Shown here: positions 36,075 to 46,344 of the stretch, piece by piece
How the letters are laid out: each line of letters starts with the position of its first letter
How positions within the stretch are numbered: the stretch's first letter is position 1
DNA from: an uncultured Clostridia bacterium
Lineage (GTDB): Bacteria > Bacillota > Clostridia > TANB77 > CAG-508
Length of the DNA: 64,000 bases
NCBI GenBank assembly: GCA_934141475.1
Contig: CAKPCG010000002.1
Span: 34,038-98,037, forward strand
Reading direction: 5' to 3'
Notes under the pieces: generated by a model
What the model saw: only the letters and a program-made list of their open reading frames with translations
Database searches by the model: none
Told to the model about the DNA's origin: nothing
Program-made: the position numbers and the translations under genes

Positions 36075-36888
36075 TGTAGAAGAAATCTTGCAAAATGGTT
36101 ATCCAATAAAAGCAAATATACCTGAAGATACCAGATGTAAATATTGTAATAAAGTTTTAAAACCAAGAGGAATATTAAATCCAATAAGCAAAACCATAAA
36201 TGTATTTATAGAAAATGAAAAATGCAATTGTAAACAAGCAATAGAAGAAAGGAATAAGGCAAAAGAAAAGTTACAAGAAGAATTGATGAAACAATATGAG
36301 AATTATAGAAAAGAAGAATACAACAAAAAAATAAAACAATATTATGGAACAGATTTTATAACAGCACAATTTAAACAAAAAACTTTAGAGAATTTTATTA
36401 CAAATGAACAAAATTCAAGAACGAAATTAGCAGCAGAGAAATTTATATCAGATTTCAAAAACTTCAAGAATGGTATTATATTTGAAGGAAAAAGTGGAAC
36501 AGGAAAAACACACATTTCAATGGCGATATGTAATGAATTATTAAAAGAAAATACGCCAATAATATTTGGAACATTAACAGAATTAGTAGATAAGTATGCT
36601 AAATTTTATACAAATCATACAGAAAGTGATCTAACAAAATTATATACAAAAGTAGATTTATTAGTTATAGATAATTTGGGACTTGAACCAATGAATGATT
36701 GGTTGTTATCTAAATTATTTACAATTATAAATGAAAGAATATTAAATGAATTGCCATATATTATTACAACAAATTATGACAGAGATAAGTTAAAACAAAG
36801 ATTAAGCATACCAAACAAAGTATGTGAAACAACAAATTCTATAATATCAAGATTATATAATATGTGCTACAGAATAGAATGCAAGTAG
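36034..36888 (+). CDS. DnaC/IstB-like helicase loader ATPase
   Basis: 284 residues from ATG 36034, with GGAGGTGA 7 bases upstream. The N-terminus has a zinc-like motif (CKYCNKVLKPRG and CNCKQ), then a coiled coil and an AAA+ core with Walker A EGKSGTGKTHIS, Walker B VDLLVIDNLG, and ITTNYDRDKL. The C-terminal arginine-finger region is SIISRLYNMC. It should load the replicative helicase at the element's origin together with the replisome organizer, whose gene overlaps it by 41 bases. Confidence 0.9.
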   Translation: MQNRVMEKSKILYSVEEILQNGYPIKANIPEDTRCKYCNKVLKPRGILNPISKTINVFIENEKCNCKQAIEERNKAKEKLQEELMKQYENYRKEEYNKKIKQYYGTDFITAQFKQKTLENFITNEQNSRTKLAAEKFISDFKNFKNGIIFEGKSGTGKTHISMAICNELLKENTPIIFGTLTELVDKYAKFYTNHTESDLTKLYTKVDLLVIDNLGLEPMNDWLLSKLFTIINERILNELPYIITTNYDRDKLKQRLSIPNKVCETTNSIISRLYNMCYRIECK

Positions 36889-37093
36889 AAAAAAGATTAT
36901 AGAATATTAAAATTGAAAATAATGTAGCTATTTAATAGTGATGGAATATAAATTGGGAATAGTTTGGAAATTTATTGTTTTATTATTTAACTTTATTTTA
37001 GAATAATAAAAAATTTAGAATTAAAAATCGAGATGTAATAATATTAAGTTTTTCAAACTAGCAAAAGAAAAATAGCTAAGTAAGGAGGTAAAG

Positions 37094-37717
37094 ATGTTAG
37101 AAAGAAAAATTGCAACATATGATAAAACTAATTTTAGGAAAAGACTAAATGAGTTTTTAGAAGTTGCAAAAATATATAAGCAAGACGATTTGAATGAACA
37201 TAATATTTATCAAGTTTTATATAAAACAGAACAATTTAGAAATGCAATATATAAATGTATAAAACTAAAAAGACCATTAATAGTAGATTCACCATTGCCA
37301 GGAAAAGAAGATGGAATAAGTGAATATGAGAGTAAATATTCAGATGAAATTTTAAAAATAAGGATTAATGAATTGTTGCCACCAGTAAGAACACCATATA
37401 ATAATAAAAGATTAGAGAATACTTGCAAAGCAATAGGAGAAAAGTACAAAGGATTATTCACTAATAAAGAAGTTATTATTAGAGTGCAAGTAAGTGTACC
37501 AAGAAATAATTGGGATATAGATAATAGAGACTTAAGATATATTTTGAATGGATTTGTTTATGGTGGACTTATTACAGATGATAATATTAAATATGTAAGT
37601 TATATGTTAGAAGGAATTAATAACAAAGAAAATTATATAAAAATATTTATTGGTGATAAAAGGAATATTTTAAAAATTTGTAGTATAAATCCAAAAGAAT
37701 ATTTTGAAAAAGTGTGA
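37094..37717 (+). CDS. RusA-like Holliday junction resolvase
   Basis: 207 residues. The C-terminal region has the RusA acidic pattern: NNWDIDNRDLRYILNGF and LITDDNIKYVSYMLEG, where the Asp residues bind magnesium at the junction. The N-terminal 65 residues are extra compared with the typical 120-residue RusA. Such resolvases are normal in phage-like replication modules. AAGGAGGT lies before the ATG. The 205-base gap upstream shows no gene. Confidence 0.75.
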   Translation: MLERKIATYDKTNFRKRLNEFLEVAKIYKQDDLNEHNIYQVLYKTEQFRNAIYKCIKLKRPLIVDSPLPGKEDGISEYESKYSDEILKIRINELLPPVRTPYNNKRLENTCKAIGEKYKGLFTNKEVIIRVQVSVPRNNWDIDNRDLRYILNGFVYGGLITDDNIKYVSYMLEGINNKENYIKIFIGDKRNILKICSINPKEYFEKV

Positions 37718-37757
37718 TTATTAATCAATTTAAAAATATCCAACCAGTCACACTTTT
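37707..37757 (+). terminator. Inverted repeat at the end of the resolvase gene
   Basis: AAAAGTGTGA (37708-37717) pairs with TCACACTTTT (37748-37757), and a second TCACACTTTT follows at 37773. Alternative pairings share one 5' arm. Termination is plausible but weak, because the loop is 30 bases and the U tract short. Confidence 0.45.
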
Positions 37758-37893
37758 GGAACTTTCAAAAAATCACACTTTTAAATAAATATATAAAGGC
37801 CTAAAAATAAACCAAAACTGACATTTTTTATACTTGAAAATTGTACATAGGTAGGGAATACATAACAGAAAAAACATATAAATACATGTCAGG

Positions 37894-37935
37894 GCGACTG
37901 GAGGCACAAGATGTTAATCTTGTGTCTTCTGTCGC
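37894..37935 (+). ncRNA. Strong 19-bp hairpin with GTTA loop, function unknown
   Basis: 5' arm 37894-37912, loop GTTA, 3' arm 37917-37935; 18 of 19 positions pair (two G-U, one T-T mismatch). It is by far the most GC-rich structure in this part of the element and has no U tract, so it is not a normal terminator. It lies 56 bases before the replication-relaxation-like gene. Possible roles are an origin or transfer nick site, or an RNA regulator. The 270-base gap between 37718 and 37990 otherwise holds only the inverted repeats noted. Confidence 0.5.
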
Positions 37936-37990
37936 ATAAAAGTAAGTTGGAAGATAGATGGAAATGTAAAAAAGGGAGGAAGTGATTTAA

Positions 37991-38938
37991 GTGGAAAAAG
38001 AAAAGAGGATATGTTTAAGGAATAGAGATTTCAATTTTATAATGTATTTATCTGAATATGGAATTATAACAAATGAAAATGTTAAATTATTTTATGATTC
38101 AAAATATTATTATAAAAACAGATTAGCAAGTTTAGCAAAAGGTGAGTTTATTGAACGAGTATATGGAAAAGTTGTATTAGGTAGAAAAGGAAAAAGCTAT
38201 TTAAATAAAATAGGATTAGGTTATAGAAATATAAATAGAAATGAAACATATAAAAAGAGAATGGAAAGAATTAGTGATGTATCTTGTAAAGTACAATTAG
38301 CCGGATGGTTCTTTGAGCCAAGTTGGAGGTGTAGTGTAAATACTTATACAAAAAGAGGCAATAGATTTATTGGTGTCATGTCGAGAGAAAAAAGATGGTG
38401 GCAAGAAGCTGATGAGGATTTTTACCCAAGATCTTATATAGTTTATTTTCTGCATAAAGATATTACACCAAGAGAATTAAAGTATATAGACAAAGAATTA
38501 GAAAGAAATAAAAATGATTTTAAAGGTGCAATTATATTTATAGAAGATGAATGGCTCCTAAACCATCCAAAATTCACAAATATAAATTTTAGTGAGAATT
38601 ATATAATTCTATATCAAAAAGAAATATGGGATATATTCAAAAAAATTTTAGATGAAGATTATATGAAAAATAGGATAATTAATATATTTGGAGAAAATAT
38701 TTATAGAGTAAAAGGATACATATATGAAATATATTGCAAAAAGGAAGAAGAGCTATATACATATATTTTTCCAATGCCTTTTGTTGATTTTAGTATTATG
38801 GATTGGATTAATTATATGGTTGATAGTAGTATTCATGGTGATATTAAATGCAAGGTTGTTTGCAATGAATTTTGCATAGAGGATGTTAGAAATTTTTTGA
38901 AAGATAAAGTTGAAGTGATTTGTTTAATAGAACAATAG
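37991..38938 (+). CDS. Replication-relaxation-like winged-helix protein
   Basis: 315 residues from GTG 37991, after AAAGGGAGGAAG. The N-terminal 75 residues form a likely winged helix (RNRDFNFIMYLSEYGIITNENVKLF, then RLASLAKGEFIERV). The rest has a mixed alpha/beta region with many Trp and Tyr. The layout resembles the replication-relaxation family found on conjugative and mobilisable elements of Firmicutes, but the match is by pattern only. It comes right after the 37894 hairpin, which could be its DNA target. Confidence 0.55.
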   Translation: MEKEKRICLRNRDFNFIMYLSEYGIITNENVKLFYDSKYYYKNRLASLAKGEFIERVYGKVVLGRKGKSYLNKIGLGYRNINRNETYKKRMERISDVSCKVQLAGWFFEPSWRCSVNTYTKRGNRFIGVMSREKRWWQEADEDFYPRSYIVYFLHKDITPRELKYIDKELERNKNDFKGAIIFIEDEWLLNHPKFTNINFSENYIILYQKEIWDIFKKILDEDYMKNRIINIFGENIYRVKGYIYEIYCKKEEELYTYIFPMPFVDFSIMDWINYMVDSSIHGDIKCKVVCNEFCIEDVRNFLKDKVEVICLIEQ

Positions 38939-38967
38939 AAGAAAATGGAAAAAATAACATAGAATCA

Positions 38968-39005
38968 TTGAGAAAAAAGTCGTTTTATGATATAAATATA
39001 TCATA
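38968..39005 (+). promoter_or_regulatory. Promoter with a 20-bp palindrome over the -10
   Basis: TTGAGA (38968-38973), a 17-base spacer and TATAAA (38991-38996). A perfect inverted repeat TATGATAT-AAAT-ATATCATA (38986-39005) covers the -10. A DNA-binding protein there would block the defence operon that starts at 39041. Confidence 0.65.
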
Positions 39006-39040
39006 GAAATAGGATAACTAATATATGGGAGTTTAAGAAT

Positions 39041-42000
39041 ATGAAAATTATTGAAATATTAGAAGAGTTTAGAAAAATATTTGCTAATGAAAGAGATAAG
39101 GGGACAGCTTTTGAAAAAATAGTAAAAATATATTTAGAAAACGAACCAAAATATAGAGAAATTATAGAAAAAGTATGGATGTGGGCAGATTTTCCGTATA
39201 GAGATAATATAGGAGATACTGGAATTGATCTTGTAGCAAAAACAGTTTATGATGAATATTGGGCAATTCAATGTAAATTTTATGCTGAAGATCACGAAAT
39301 AACAAAGGGGGACGTTGACACTTTTCTAGCAACTTCTTCTAAATATTTTTATGTAGACGGTGAAAAAAGAAAATATGATTATAGATTATTTGCTTCAACT
39401 ACAAATTATTATAGTAAAAATGCAGAAGAAACTTTGCAAGACCAAGATCCGCCTGTAGGAAGAATAAGTTTAGAAACATTATTGGAATCTCAAATTGATT
39501 GGAAAAAATATTCACCAGTTCAAAATGTAATAGAATTAAAAGATAAAAAGACACCAAGAAATCATCAAAACAAAGCAATTAAAGATGTTTTGAACGGATT
39601 TAAGGAACATGATAGAGGAAAACTAATAATGGCTTGCGGAACTGGAAAAACATTTACTAGCCTAAGAATTGCAGAAGAGCAATTAAACGGAACAGGAAAT
39701 GTTTTGTTTTTAGTACCATCAATTGCTTTAGCTAGTCAAACTTTGACAGAATGGGCAGCACAATGTAGATATAGTTTTAATGCTGCTATTGTTTGTAGTG
39801 ATAATAAAGCTTCAAAAGGTGAAGAATCTATAGATCTAGGTTTCCCATCAACAACTGATGTAAATAGATTAAAAAAATGGGCTGATAAGTGTAAATATGA
39901 TGGCAAAGAAATGAATTTTATATTTTCAACATATCAGTCAATAGATGTGGTTTCAAATTTTCAAAAAATGACAGACTACCATTTTGATATAATTATTTGC
40001 GATGAAGCACACAGAACGACAGGAGTTACTTTAAGCGATGAAGATGAAAGTTATTTTGTTAAGGTTCATGATGATAACTTTATTCATGCTAAAAAAAGAT
40101 TATATATGACAGCTACACCAAGAATATATGGTGATGCAGCTAAAGGAAAAGCAAATAGTGTAAATGCAGAATTATGTTCGATGGATGATGAGAGTATCTA
40201 TGGCCCAGAGTTCCATAGATTAAGTTTTAGTGATGCTATAAAACAAGATTTATTATCAGATTATAAAGTACTAGTGTTAGCGGTAGATGAAGAATATGTA
40301 AAGAAAGAATTACAGGATTTATTAAAAGGTGCAAATCATGAATTACAATTAGAAGATTCAGTAAAGATTATGGGATGTTGGAATGGTCTTTCAAAGATTT
40401 CTACATGGGATGAAAAAGAAAATTTTGTAACTGATCCTTTACCAATGAAGAGAGCAGTAGCTTTTTGTAATAGAATTAAAGATTCTCAAAAATTAGTAGA
40501 GATGTTTAAAACAATTCAAAAACATGTAAAAGAAGATAAATATAATCCAGAAAGCAAAAATTTGGTAAATATAGATATAAGACATGTGGACGGTTCTTTT
40601 AATGCACTAGAGAAAAAAGAATGTATTAATTGGTTAAAAGAAGATATTGAAGATGGAAACTGTAGAATATTAACTAATGCAAGATGCTTATCAGAAGGCG
40701 TAGATGTCCCTGCATTAGATGCAGTTATGTTTTTAAATCCAAGAAGTAGTATGGTAGATATTATACAATCAGTTGGAAGAGTTATGAGAAAGGCTGAAGG
40801 TAAAAAATATGGTTATGTTATTTTACCAATTGGTATTTCAGCATCAGAAGATCCAGATGAAGCACTAGATAAAAATGAAAAGTATAAATTAGTCTGGGAA
40901 ATATTACAAGCATTGAGAGCACATGATGATAGATTTAATAATACAATAAATAAAATTGAATTAAATAAAAGAAAACCTGATCAAATTCAAGTAATTGGAA
41001 TAGGTGAAAAAAACGCAGAAGATAGAGATGACGGATATAAAAAAGTAAAAATAAAAACTAACAAAAAGGTTTATGAGGGCCAAATAAAAATTGATTTAGA
41101 GACATTTGACAAATGGAAAGAATCTGTGTATGCGAAAATGGTTAAAAAGGTTGGCTCAAGAATATATTGGGAAAATTGGGCTAAAGATGTAGCAGAAATT
41201 GCTACTTCTCATATGGATAAAATGCGCGAACTAATAAATAGTGATAATCCAAAAATAAAAAAAGAAATAGAAAATTTTGTTACGGGATTAAAAGAGAACC
41301 TAAACAATTCAATAACTCAAGAAGATGCAATTGAAATGTTAGCTCAGCACATGATAACAAAACCTGTATTTGATGCATTGTTTGAAAATTACGAATTTGT
41401 TAAAAATAATCCTGTTTCTAAAACGATGCAAAAAATGATAGACATTTTAGACAAAGAAATGTCTAATGAAGAGAAAGAAAAATTAAATAAATTTCATGAA
41501 AGTGTAAAAGAAAGAGCACAAGGAATCGATAATGCCGAGGGAAAGCAAAGAATAATATTAGAACTATATGAAAAATTCTTTAAAATAGCATTACCAAAAG
41601 AAGTTGACAAGTTAGGAATCGTATATACACCACCAGAATGCGTTGACTTTATAATACATAGTGTAGAATATTTAATGAATAAAGAATTTGGAAAAAGTTT
41701 ATCAGATCACGGGGTTCATATAATTGATGGATTTACAGGGACAGGAACATTTATAGTAAGATTACTTCAAAGTGGTGTTGTAAAAAAAGAAGATTTATTA
41801 TATAAATATACAAATGATATTCATGCGAATGAGATTGTTTTACTAGCATATTATATTGCTGCAATTAATATTGAAGAAACATTTCACGAGTTGAGTGGAA
41901 AAAAAGAATATACTCCTTTTGATGGAATTGTTTTAACTGATACTTTTCAACTATATGATAATAAATATGAAAATAATGAATATATATCAGAGATGTTAGA

Positions 42001-43798
42001 AGAAAATAATGAAAGAGCGAACAGACAAAGGGAATTACCAATAACTGTATGTATAGGAAATCCACCTTATTCTATTGGACAGAAATCAGCAGACGATATG
42101 GCTCAAAATTTAAATTATAGTAAGTTAGATGAAAAAATAATGTGTACATATGCCAGATATTCTAAAGCTAGTTTAAGAAGGGGATTGTATGATAACTATA
42201 TTAGGGCTTTTAGATGGGCAACAGATAGAATTGATGATCATGGAATAATAGCATTTATAACTAATGGATCATTTATTGACAATCAAGGAATGGATGGATT
42301 TAGAAAATGTTTAGTGGATGAATTCACATCAATTTATGTATTTAATTTGAGAGGTAATCAAAGAACATCAGGTGAAATGTCTAGAAAAGAAGGTGGAAAA
42401 ATATTTGGAAGTGGCAGTAGAACTCCAGTTGCAATAACTTGCTTAATAAAAAATAAAAATAGAATGCAGGATAATTTTATACATTATTATGATATAGGAG
42501 ATTATTTAAGTAGAGAACAAAAGTTAACTATAATAAAAAAATATGGCAATATAAATAATATGAAATGGAAAAAGATAACTCCAGATGAAAATAATGATTG
42601 GATTAATATTAGAAATAGAAATTTTCAAAAGTTAATTTCTCTGACTCCAGAATTTAAAGGGGACATGCATACGAAATCTGTTTTTACAAATTATTTTATT
42701 GGAACTGTAAGTAGTAGAGATACATGGGTATATAATTATTCTAATAATAAAGTTAAATGTAATATGAATGAAATGATTAATTATTATAATAATGAAGTAG
42801 ACAGAATTAAGACTGAAGGAGGAGATGTAAAAGTTAATACAGAAAAAATAAGTTGGTCTAGAGGGTTAAGACAGAGAGCAAAAAGGTGTGAAAAAATTAA
42901 ATATAATAGTGATGTAATAATAAAAACAATTTATAGACCATTTGTTAAACAAAATTTTTACTTTGATTCAAATGTTATTGAAAGTCCAGGAAAAGTTAAA
43001 GATATTTTTCATGATAATAATAAAATAATTTGCGTATCAGGAGTAGGGGCTAGCAAAGATTTTTCATGTTTGATTTTAGATAATATACCTTGTTTGGATA
43101 CTGTTGAAAAAGGACAATGTTTTCCATTATATTGGTATGAAAAAAATGATAATAATTTGCTGGGTGAAGGCAACGATGAAGGATATATTAAACATGAAGG
43201 AATATCTGATGATATTTTAAATAAATTTGAAAAAAAATATAGTATAAAACTAAAAAAAGAAGATGTATTTTACTATATTTATGGAATTTTGCATTCTAAA
43301 GATTATAGAGAGACATTCAAATTTGATTTAAAAAAATCTTTACCAAGGATACCTATAGTAGATAATTCTGAAGATTTTATTAAATTTTCAGAAGCTGGGA
43401 GAAAATTAGCGGATTTACATTTAAATTATGAAAAAGTTAAACCATATAAAAAATGTGAAATAATAAAAAACAAAGATAATTATAAAGTTATTAAAATGAA
43501 ATTTGGTAAAAATAAAGACAAATCAATTATTCAATATAATGATAATATAATAATAAAAAATATTCCATCTAAAGCATATGAATATGTAGTCAATGGAAAA
43601 TCTGCAATAGAATGGATTATGGAAAGATATGCTATTACTACAGATAAGAAAAGTGGAATTGTTAATGATCCAAATGATTGGTGTAAAGAAGTAAATGATG
43701 AAAAATATATATTTAATTTATTATTAAGAATAATAAATGTTTCAGTTAAGACAGTAGATATAATAAATTCATTGCCTAAATTGAATTTTGAAGAGTAG
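39041..43798 (+). CDS. Type ISP single-chain restriction-modification enzyme
   Basis: 1585 residues, the size of LlaGI/LlaBIII-type enzymes. Order: Mrr-like PD-(D/E)XK nuclease (Asp in GDTGIDLVAK near 60, WAIQCKFY near 76); superfamily 2 helicase with Walker A CGTGKTF (about 197-203), DEAHR (about 321), MTATPRIYG, and QSVGRVMRKAEG; coupler; N6-adenine methylase with SAM loop DGFTGTGTF (about 898) and NPPYS (about 1006); C-terminal target-recognition region. Such enzymes methylate one strand of their site and cut after head-on translocation. All motifs look intact. It heads an operon with the nuclease and SMC-like genes 12 bases downstream. Confidence 0.92.
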   Translation: MKIIEILEEFRKIFANERDKGTAFEKIVKIYLENEPKYREIIEKVWMWADFPYRDNIGDTGIDLVAKTVYDEYWAIQCKFYAEDHEITKGDVDTFLATSSKYFYVDGEKRKYDYRLFASTTNYYSKNAEETLQDQDPPVGRISLETLLESQIDWKKYSPVQNVIELKDKKTPRNHQNKAIKDVLNGFKEHDRGKLIMACGTGKTFTSLRIAEEQLNGTGNVLFLVPSIALASQTLTEWAAQCRYSFNAAIVCSDNKASKGEESIDLGFPSTTDVNRLKKWADKCKYDGKEMNFIFSTYQSIDVVSNFQKMTDYHFDIIICDEAHRTTGVTLSDEDESYFVKVHDDNFIHAKKRLYMTATPRIYGDAAKGKANSVNAELCSMDDESIYGPEFHRLSFSDAIKQDLLSDYKVLVLAVDEEYVKKELQDLLKGANHELQLEDSVKIMGCWNGLSKISTWDEKENFVTDPLPMKRAVAFCNRIKDSQKLVEMFKTIQKHVKEDKYNPESKNLVNIDIRHVDGSFNALEKKECINWLKEDIEDGNCRILTNARCLSEGVDVPALDAVMFLNPRSSMVDIIQSVGRVMRKAEGKKYGYVILPIGISASEDPDEALDKNEKYKLVWEILQALRAHDDRFNNTINKIELNKRKPDQIQVIGIGEKNAEDRDDGYKKVKIKTNKKVYEGQIKIDLETFDKWKESVYAKMVKKVGSRIYWENWAKDVAEIATSHMDKMRELINSDNPKIKKEIENFVTGLKENLNNSITQEDAIEMLAQHMITKPVFDALFENYEFVKNNPVSKTMQKMIDILDKEMSNEEKEKLNKFHESVKERAQGIDNAEGKQRIILELYEKFFKIALPKEVDKLGIVYTPPECVDFIIHSVEYLMNKEFGKSLSDHGVHIIDGFTGTGTFIVRLLQSGVVKKEDLLYKYTNDIHANEIVLLAYYIAAINIEETFHELSGKKEYTPFDGIVLTDTFQLYDNKYENNEYISEMLEENNERANRQRELPITVCIGNPPYSIGQKSADDMAQNLNYSKLDEKIMCTYARYSKASLRRGLYDNYIRAFRWATDRIDDHGIIAFITNGSFIDNQGMDGFRKCLVDEFTSIYVFNLRGNQRTSGEMSRKEGGKIFGSGSRTPVAITCLIKNKNRMQDNFIHYYDIGDYLSREQKLTIIKKYGNINNMKWKKITPDENNDWINIRNRNFQKLISLTPEFKGDMHTKSVFTNYFIGTVSSRDTWVYNYSNNKVKCNMNEMINYYNNEVDRIKTEGGDVKVNTEKISWSRGLRQRAKRCEKIKYNSDVIIKTIYRPFVKQNFYFDSNVIESPGKVKDIFHDNNKIICVSGVGASKDFSCLILDNIPCLDTVEKGQCFPLYWYEKNDNNLLGEGNDEGYIKHEGISDDILNKFEKKYSIKLKKEDVFYYIYGILHSKDYRETFKFDLKKSLPRIPIVDNSEDFIKFSEAGRKLADLHLNYEKVKPYKKCEIIKNKDNYKVIKMKFGKNKDKSIIQYNDNIIIKNIPSKAYEYVVNGKSAIEWIMERYAITTDKKSGIVNDPNDWCKEVNDEKYIFNLLLRIINVSVKTVDIINSLPKLNFEE

Positions 43799-43810
43799 AA
43801 GGGAATATAA

Positions 43811-44836
43811 ATGAAATCTGTAAATAGAAATGCTAGTGCAAGTGCTTTTGGATGGCAATTTCAAATTAATATAGCTATATATTTAATGATAAAGTATTTT
43901 GGAAAATTTAAAGAAATGAAAATAGAAGGGAAAAAAGAAGATATTGAAATTTCTTTAAATAATAGTAGAAAAATTTATGCACAAGCAAAATCAAAACAAA
44001 ATATTAATGATGAAAACACAAGTTCATATCCAGCAAAATTAAAAAAAGCTTTAGAATCACTATCAGATGTTGATGATAGTGATCCTGAAAGTCTTATATA
44101 TATAAGTAATTTAGAACCTAATCCATTAAATTCAGGAACAAATGAATTTGAATTAGTATCATTTCTGAAATATAATGAATTATCTTTAGCTTCAAGGCAA
44201 AAAATTGATATACAACTTGATAATATAAAAAGTAAGATAAATAAGAGCAAATTGATAGTTGCTAAAGTTCCCTTTTTTGGAGAAGACAAAGAAACAAAAC
44301 AGAAATATATAATTGAAAAAATTGAAGATTTTTTAACTTTTATTAGTTCTGATTTATTACCATATAAAAATAGATTTTTGGAAATGTGGGAGTCTGAGAC
44401 ATTGCATAATGCAACTCAAAGCAATATGAAATTGAAAATAAAAAAAGAAGATGTTTTGTGGAGACTTTTGATATTAAAATTAGGCGATGGAAACTCAATA
44501 AAGTTTGATGAGAGTATGGGAATTGAAGAAGAAGATTTTTTTGAAGCATTAGATAGATATGATAGAATAATTAATTATAAAGAAGCTGATTTTGATGTTT
44601 ATAATAAAATTAGTAATTTAATAGTAAAAGCAAAAAACGAAAATAAAGAAATAAGAAGCAATCAGTTTGTTACAAAATATGAAAAAGAAATATATGATGT
44701 GGTTTTTAAAGATAATAAAGATGAAAAGATGGAGACCATAGAGAAAGCTTGTTCAAAAATTATTGCTAAAAAAATATTCATAAGAAAAAGAAATATATTT
44801 CAAATGTTTGAAAGGGCTAATAAATATGAAGATTAA
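43811..44836 (+). CDS. Cap4/DUF4297-like nuclease, Lamassu/ABC-3C effector candidate
   Basis: 341 residues. The N-terminus (ASASAFGWQFQINIAIYLMIKYF) opens a restriction-like nuclease: Glu-Asp in GKKEDIEISL (about 40-48) and Gln-Ala-Lys in YAQAKSK (about 55-61) match the (D/E)...QXK site of the Cap4/DUF4297 family. The rest is helical and ends in a basic tail. In Lamassu (LmuA) and ABC-3C systems such a nuclease is held inactive by an SMC-like ATPase, and one is encoded directly after this gene with an 11-base overlap. AGAAGGGA precedes the ATG. Family assignment is by motif and context. Confidence 0.65.
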   Translation: MKSVNRNASASAFGWQFQINIAIYLMIKYFGKFKEMKIEGKKEDIEISLNNSRKIYAQAKSKQNINDENTSSYPAKLKKALESLSDVDDSDPESLIYISNLEPNPLNSGTNEFELVSFLKYNELSLASRQKIDIQLDNIKSKINKSKLIVAKVPFFGEDKETKQKYIIEKIEDFLTFISSDLLPYKNRFLEMWESETLHNATQSNMKLKIKKEDVLWRLLILKLGDGNSIKFDESMGIEEEDFFEALDRYDRIINYKEADFDVYNKISNLIVKAKNENKEIRSNQFVTKYEKEIYDVVFKDNKDEKMETIEKACSKIIAKKIFIRKRNIFQMFERANKYED

Positions 44837-46259
44837 AAAAGTTATTATTCAAAGAAATTATGATTATAGAGAATTTGTTTTTGATGATAAAATTAATTTA
44901 ATTTATAGTAAAGAAAACTCAAAAGGTAAGACTACTTTGTTAAGAGCAATATTATTTGGATTAGGATATAACATACCGGCAACAGATGGCATAAAAACTT
45001 TTGATGATTTTTATATACATATAGATTTAATAGAGAAATCCCATCAATATTCACTTGAAAGAAGTGGCGATATTGTTACATTGAATGAAGAAAATGAGAA
45101 AATAACTTACATAGTACCAGAGCAAATATATGAATTACATTCCAAAATCTTTAAAATAAATGATATTATAATGTTAAATAATTTATTAGCTATTTTTTAT
45201 ATAGATCAAGAAAAAGGATGGACACTTCTTAATAGAGGAATAATCATAGGCAAAAATAGATTTAATATAGAAGATTTCATTTCAACATTATCAGAAAAAG
45301 ATGTATCTTCAATTAACAATGAAATAAAAAAATTAGAAGATGAAATAAGAAAATATAGATCGATTAAAAGTATTGCTGAATATAAAAATGAAAATATCAT
45401 TGAGGAAGTTACATCTTATAGGAAAAACGATGATAATGAGTTGTATAATAAGTTGAATTTGTTAAAAATGAGAGAAGTGGAAATAAAAAACGATATTAAA
45501 GATGTTAGTGGAATTTTAAAAGACAATAAGAAATTAATTGATTATCTTGAAAAATTAGATATATATGTAAAGATTTCTGACGATAGTTCAATCAAGTTAT
45601 CAAAAGAAAATATATTAAATTATAATGAAAATCAAATTTTTTATGAAACTAGAAAAAAAGAATTGGAAATCAATTTGGCTAAAGTAAAAGATGAGATTAA
45701 TAGAATTGAAGATGAGTTAGATGATAGAAATATTTTATTTAATGTAAAAACTGTTGCAGATGAAGTTGATGATATGTTAAAGGACGTTAATATAAATGAA
45801 AGTCAAATGGATAAGATAATAGGTCAATTAACAAGAAGAAAACAAAAATTGATGAATGAATTACATGAAATATTATCAGAAAATAATAAGTATTTAAATG
45901 AAATTTATAATACTATAAAAAAATATGCTAAAGAATTGAACTTTGACGAATATATTGGTGATAGTCCTAAATTTGTGTTAACAAATAAACTAAAAGGAAA
46001 GACTGGGAGAATATTAACACATATGGCATTCTCTTTTAAAATGGCATATTTATTAGAAATAAAGAATAAATATGGTTTGATTTTACCTATAATAATAGAT
46101 TCTCCACGAACAAATGAGTTAACTGATGATGCTTCTGTTGCTATGATAAAAATATTGGAGCGAGATTTTAAGGATCATCAAGTGATTTTAGCATCTGTAT
46201 ATGATTTTAAAGAAATAAATAAAAAGATTATAGAAATGAAAGAAAATTTATTTTGTTAA
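44826..46259 (+). CDS. Rad50/SMC-like ATPase, Lamassu LmuB-like candidate
   Basis: 477 residues from ATG 44826 (GAAAGGG upstream; ATG 44808 is also in frame). Walker A is SKENSKGKTTLLRAI (about 29-43). A coiled-coil section (about 155-370) carries no CxxC zinc hook. The C-terminal head has KGKTGRILTHMAFSFKMAYL as a signature-like segment and LPIIIDSPRTNEL as Walker B (about 420). It is shorter than typical LmuB. The head-coil-head layout and overlap with the Cap4-like gene make a Lamassu or ABC-3C two-gene system the best reading. I see no LmuC. Confidence 0.65.
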   Translation: MKIKKVIIQRNYDYREFVFDDKINLIYSKENSKGKTTLLRAILFGLGYNIPATDGIKTFDDFYIHIDLIEKSHQYSLERSGDIVTLNEENEKITYIVPEQIYELHSKIFKINDIIMLNNLLAIFYIDQEKGWTLLNRGIIIGKNRFNIEDFISTLSEKDVSSINNEIKKLEDEIRKYRSIKSIAEYKNENIIEEVTSYRKNDDNELYNKLNLLKMREVEIKNDIKDVSGILKDNKKLIDYLEKLDIYVKISDDSSIKLSKENILNYNENQIFYETRKKELEINLAKVKDEINRIEDELDDRNILFNVKTVADEVDDMLKDVNINESQMDKIIGQLTRRKQKLMNELHEILSENNKYLNEIYNTIKKYAKELNFDEYIGDSPKFVLTNKLKGKTGRILTHMAFSFKMAYLLEIKNKYGLILPIIIDSPRTNELTDDASVAMIKILERDFKDHQVILASVYDFKEINKKIIEMKENLFC

Positions 46260-46344
46260 AAATATACATTAATATTAAAATATATTATAAAGGATATATT
46301 GTTCAAGTGAAAAAAACAAGATATTATTAAAAATAAGATAAAAG

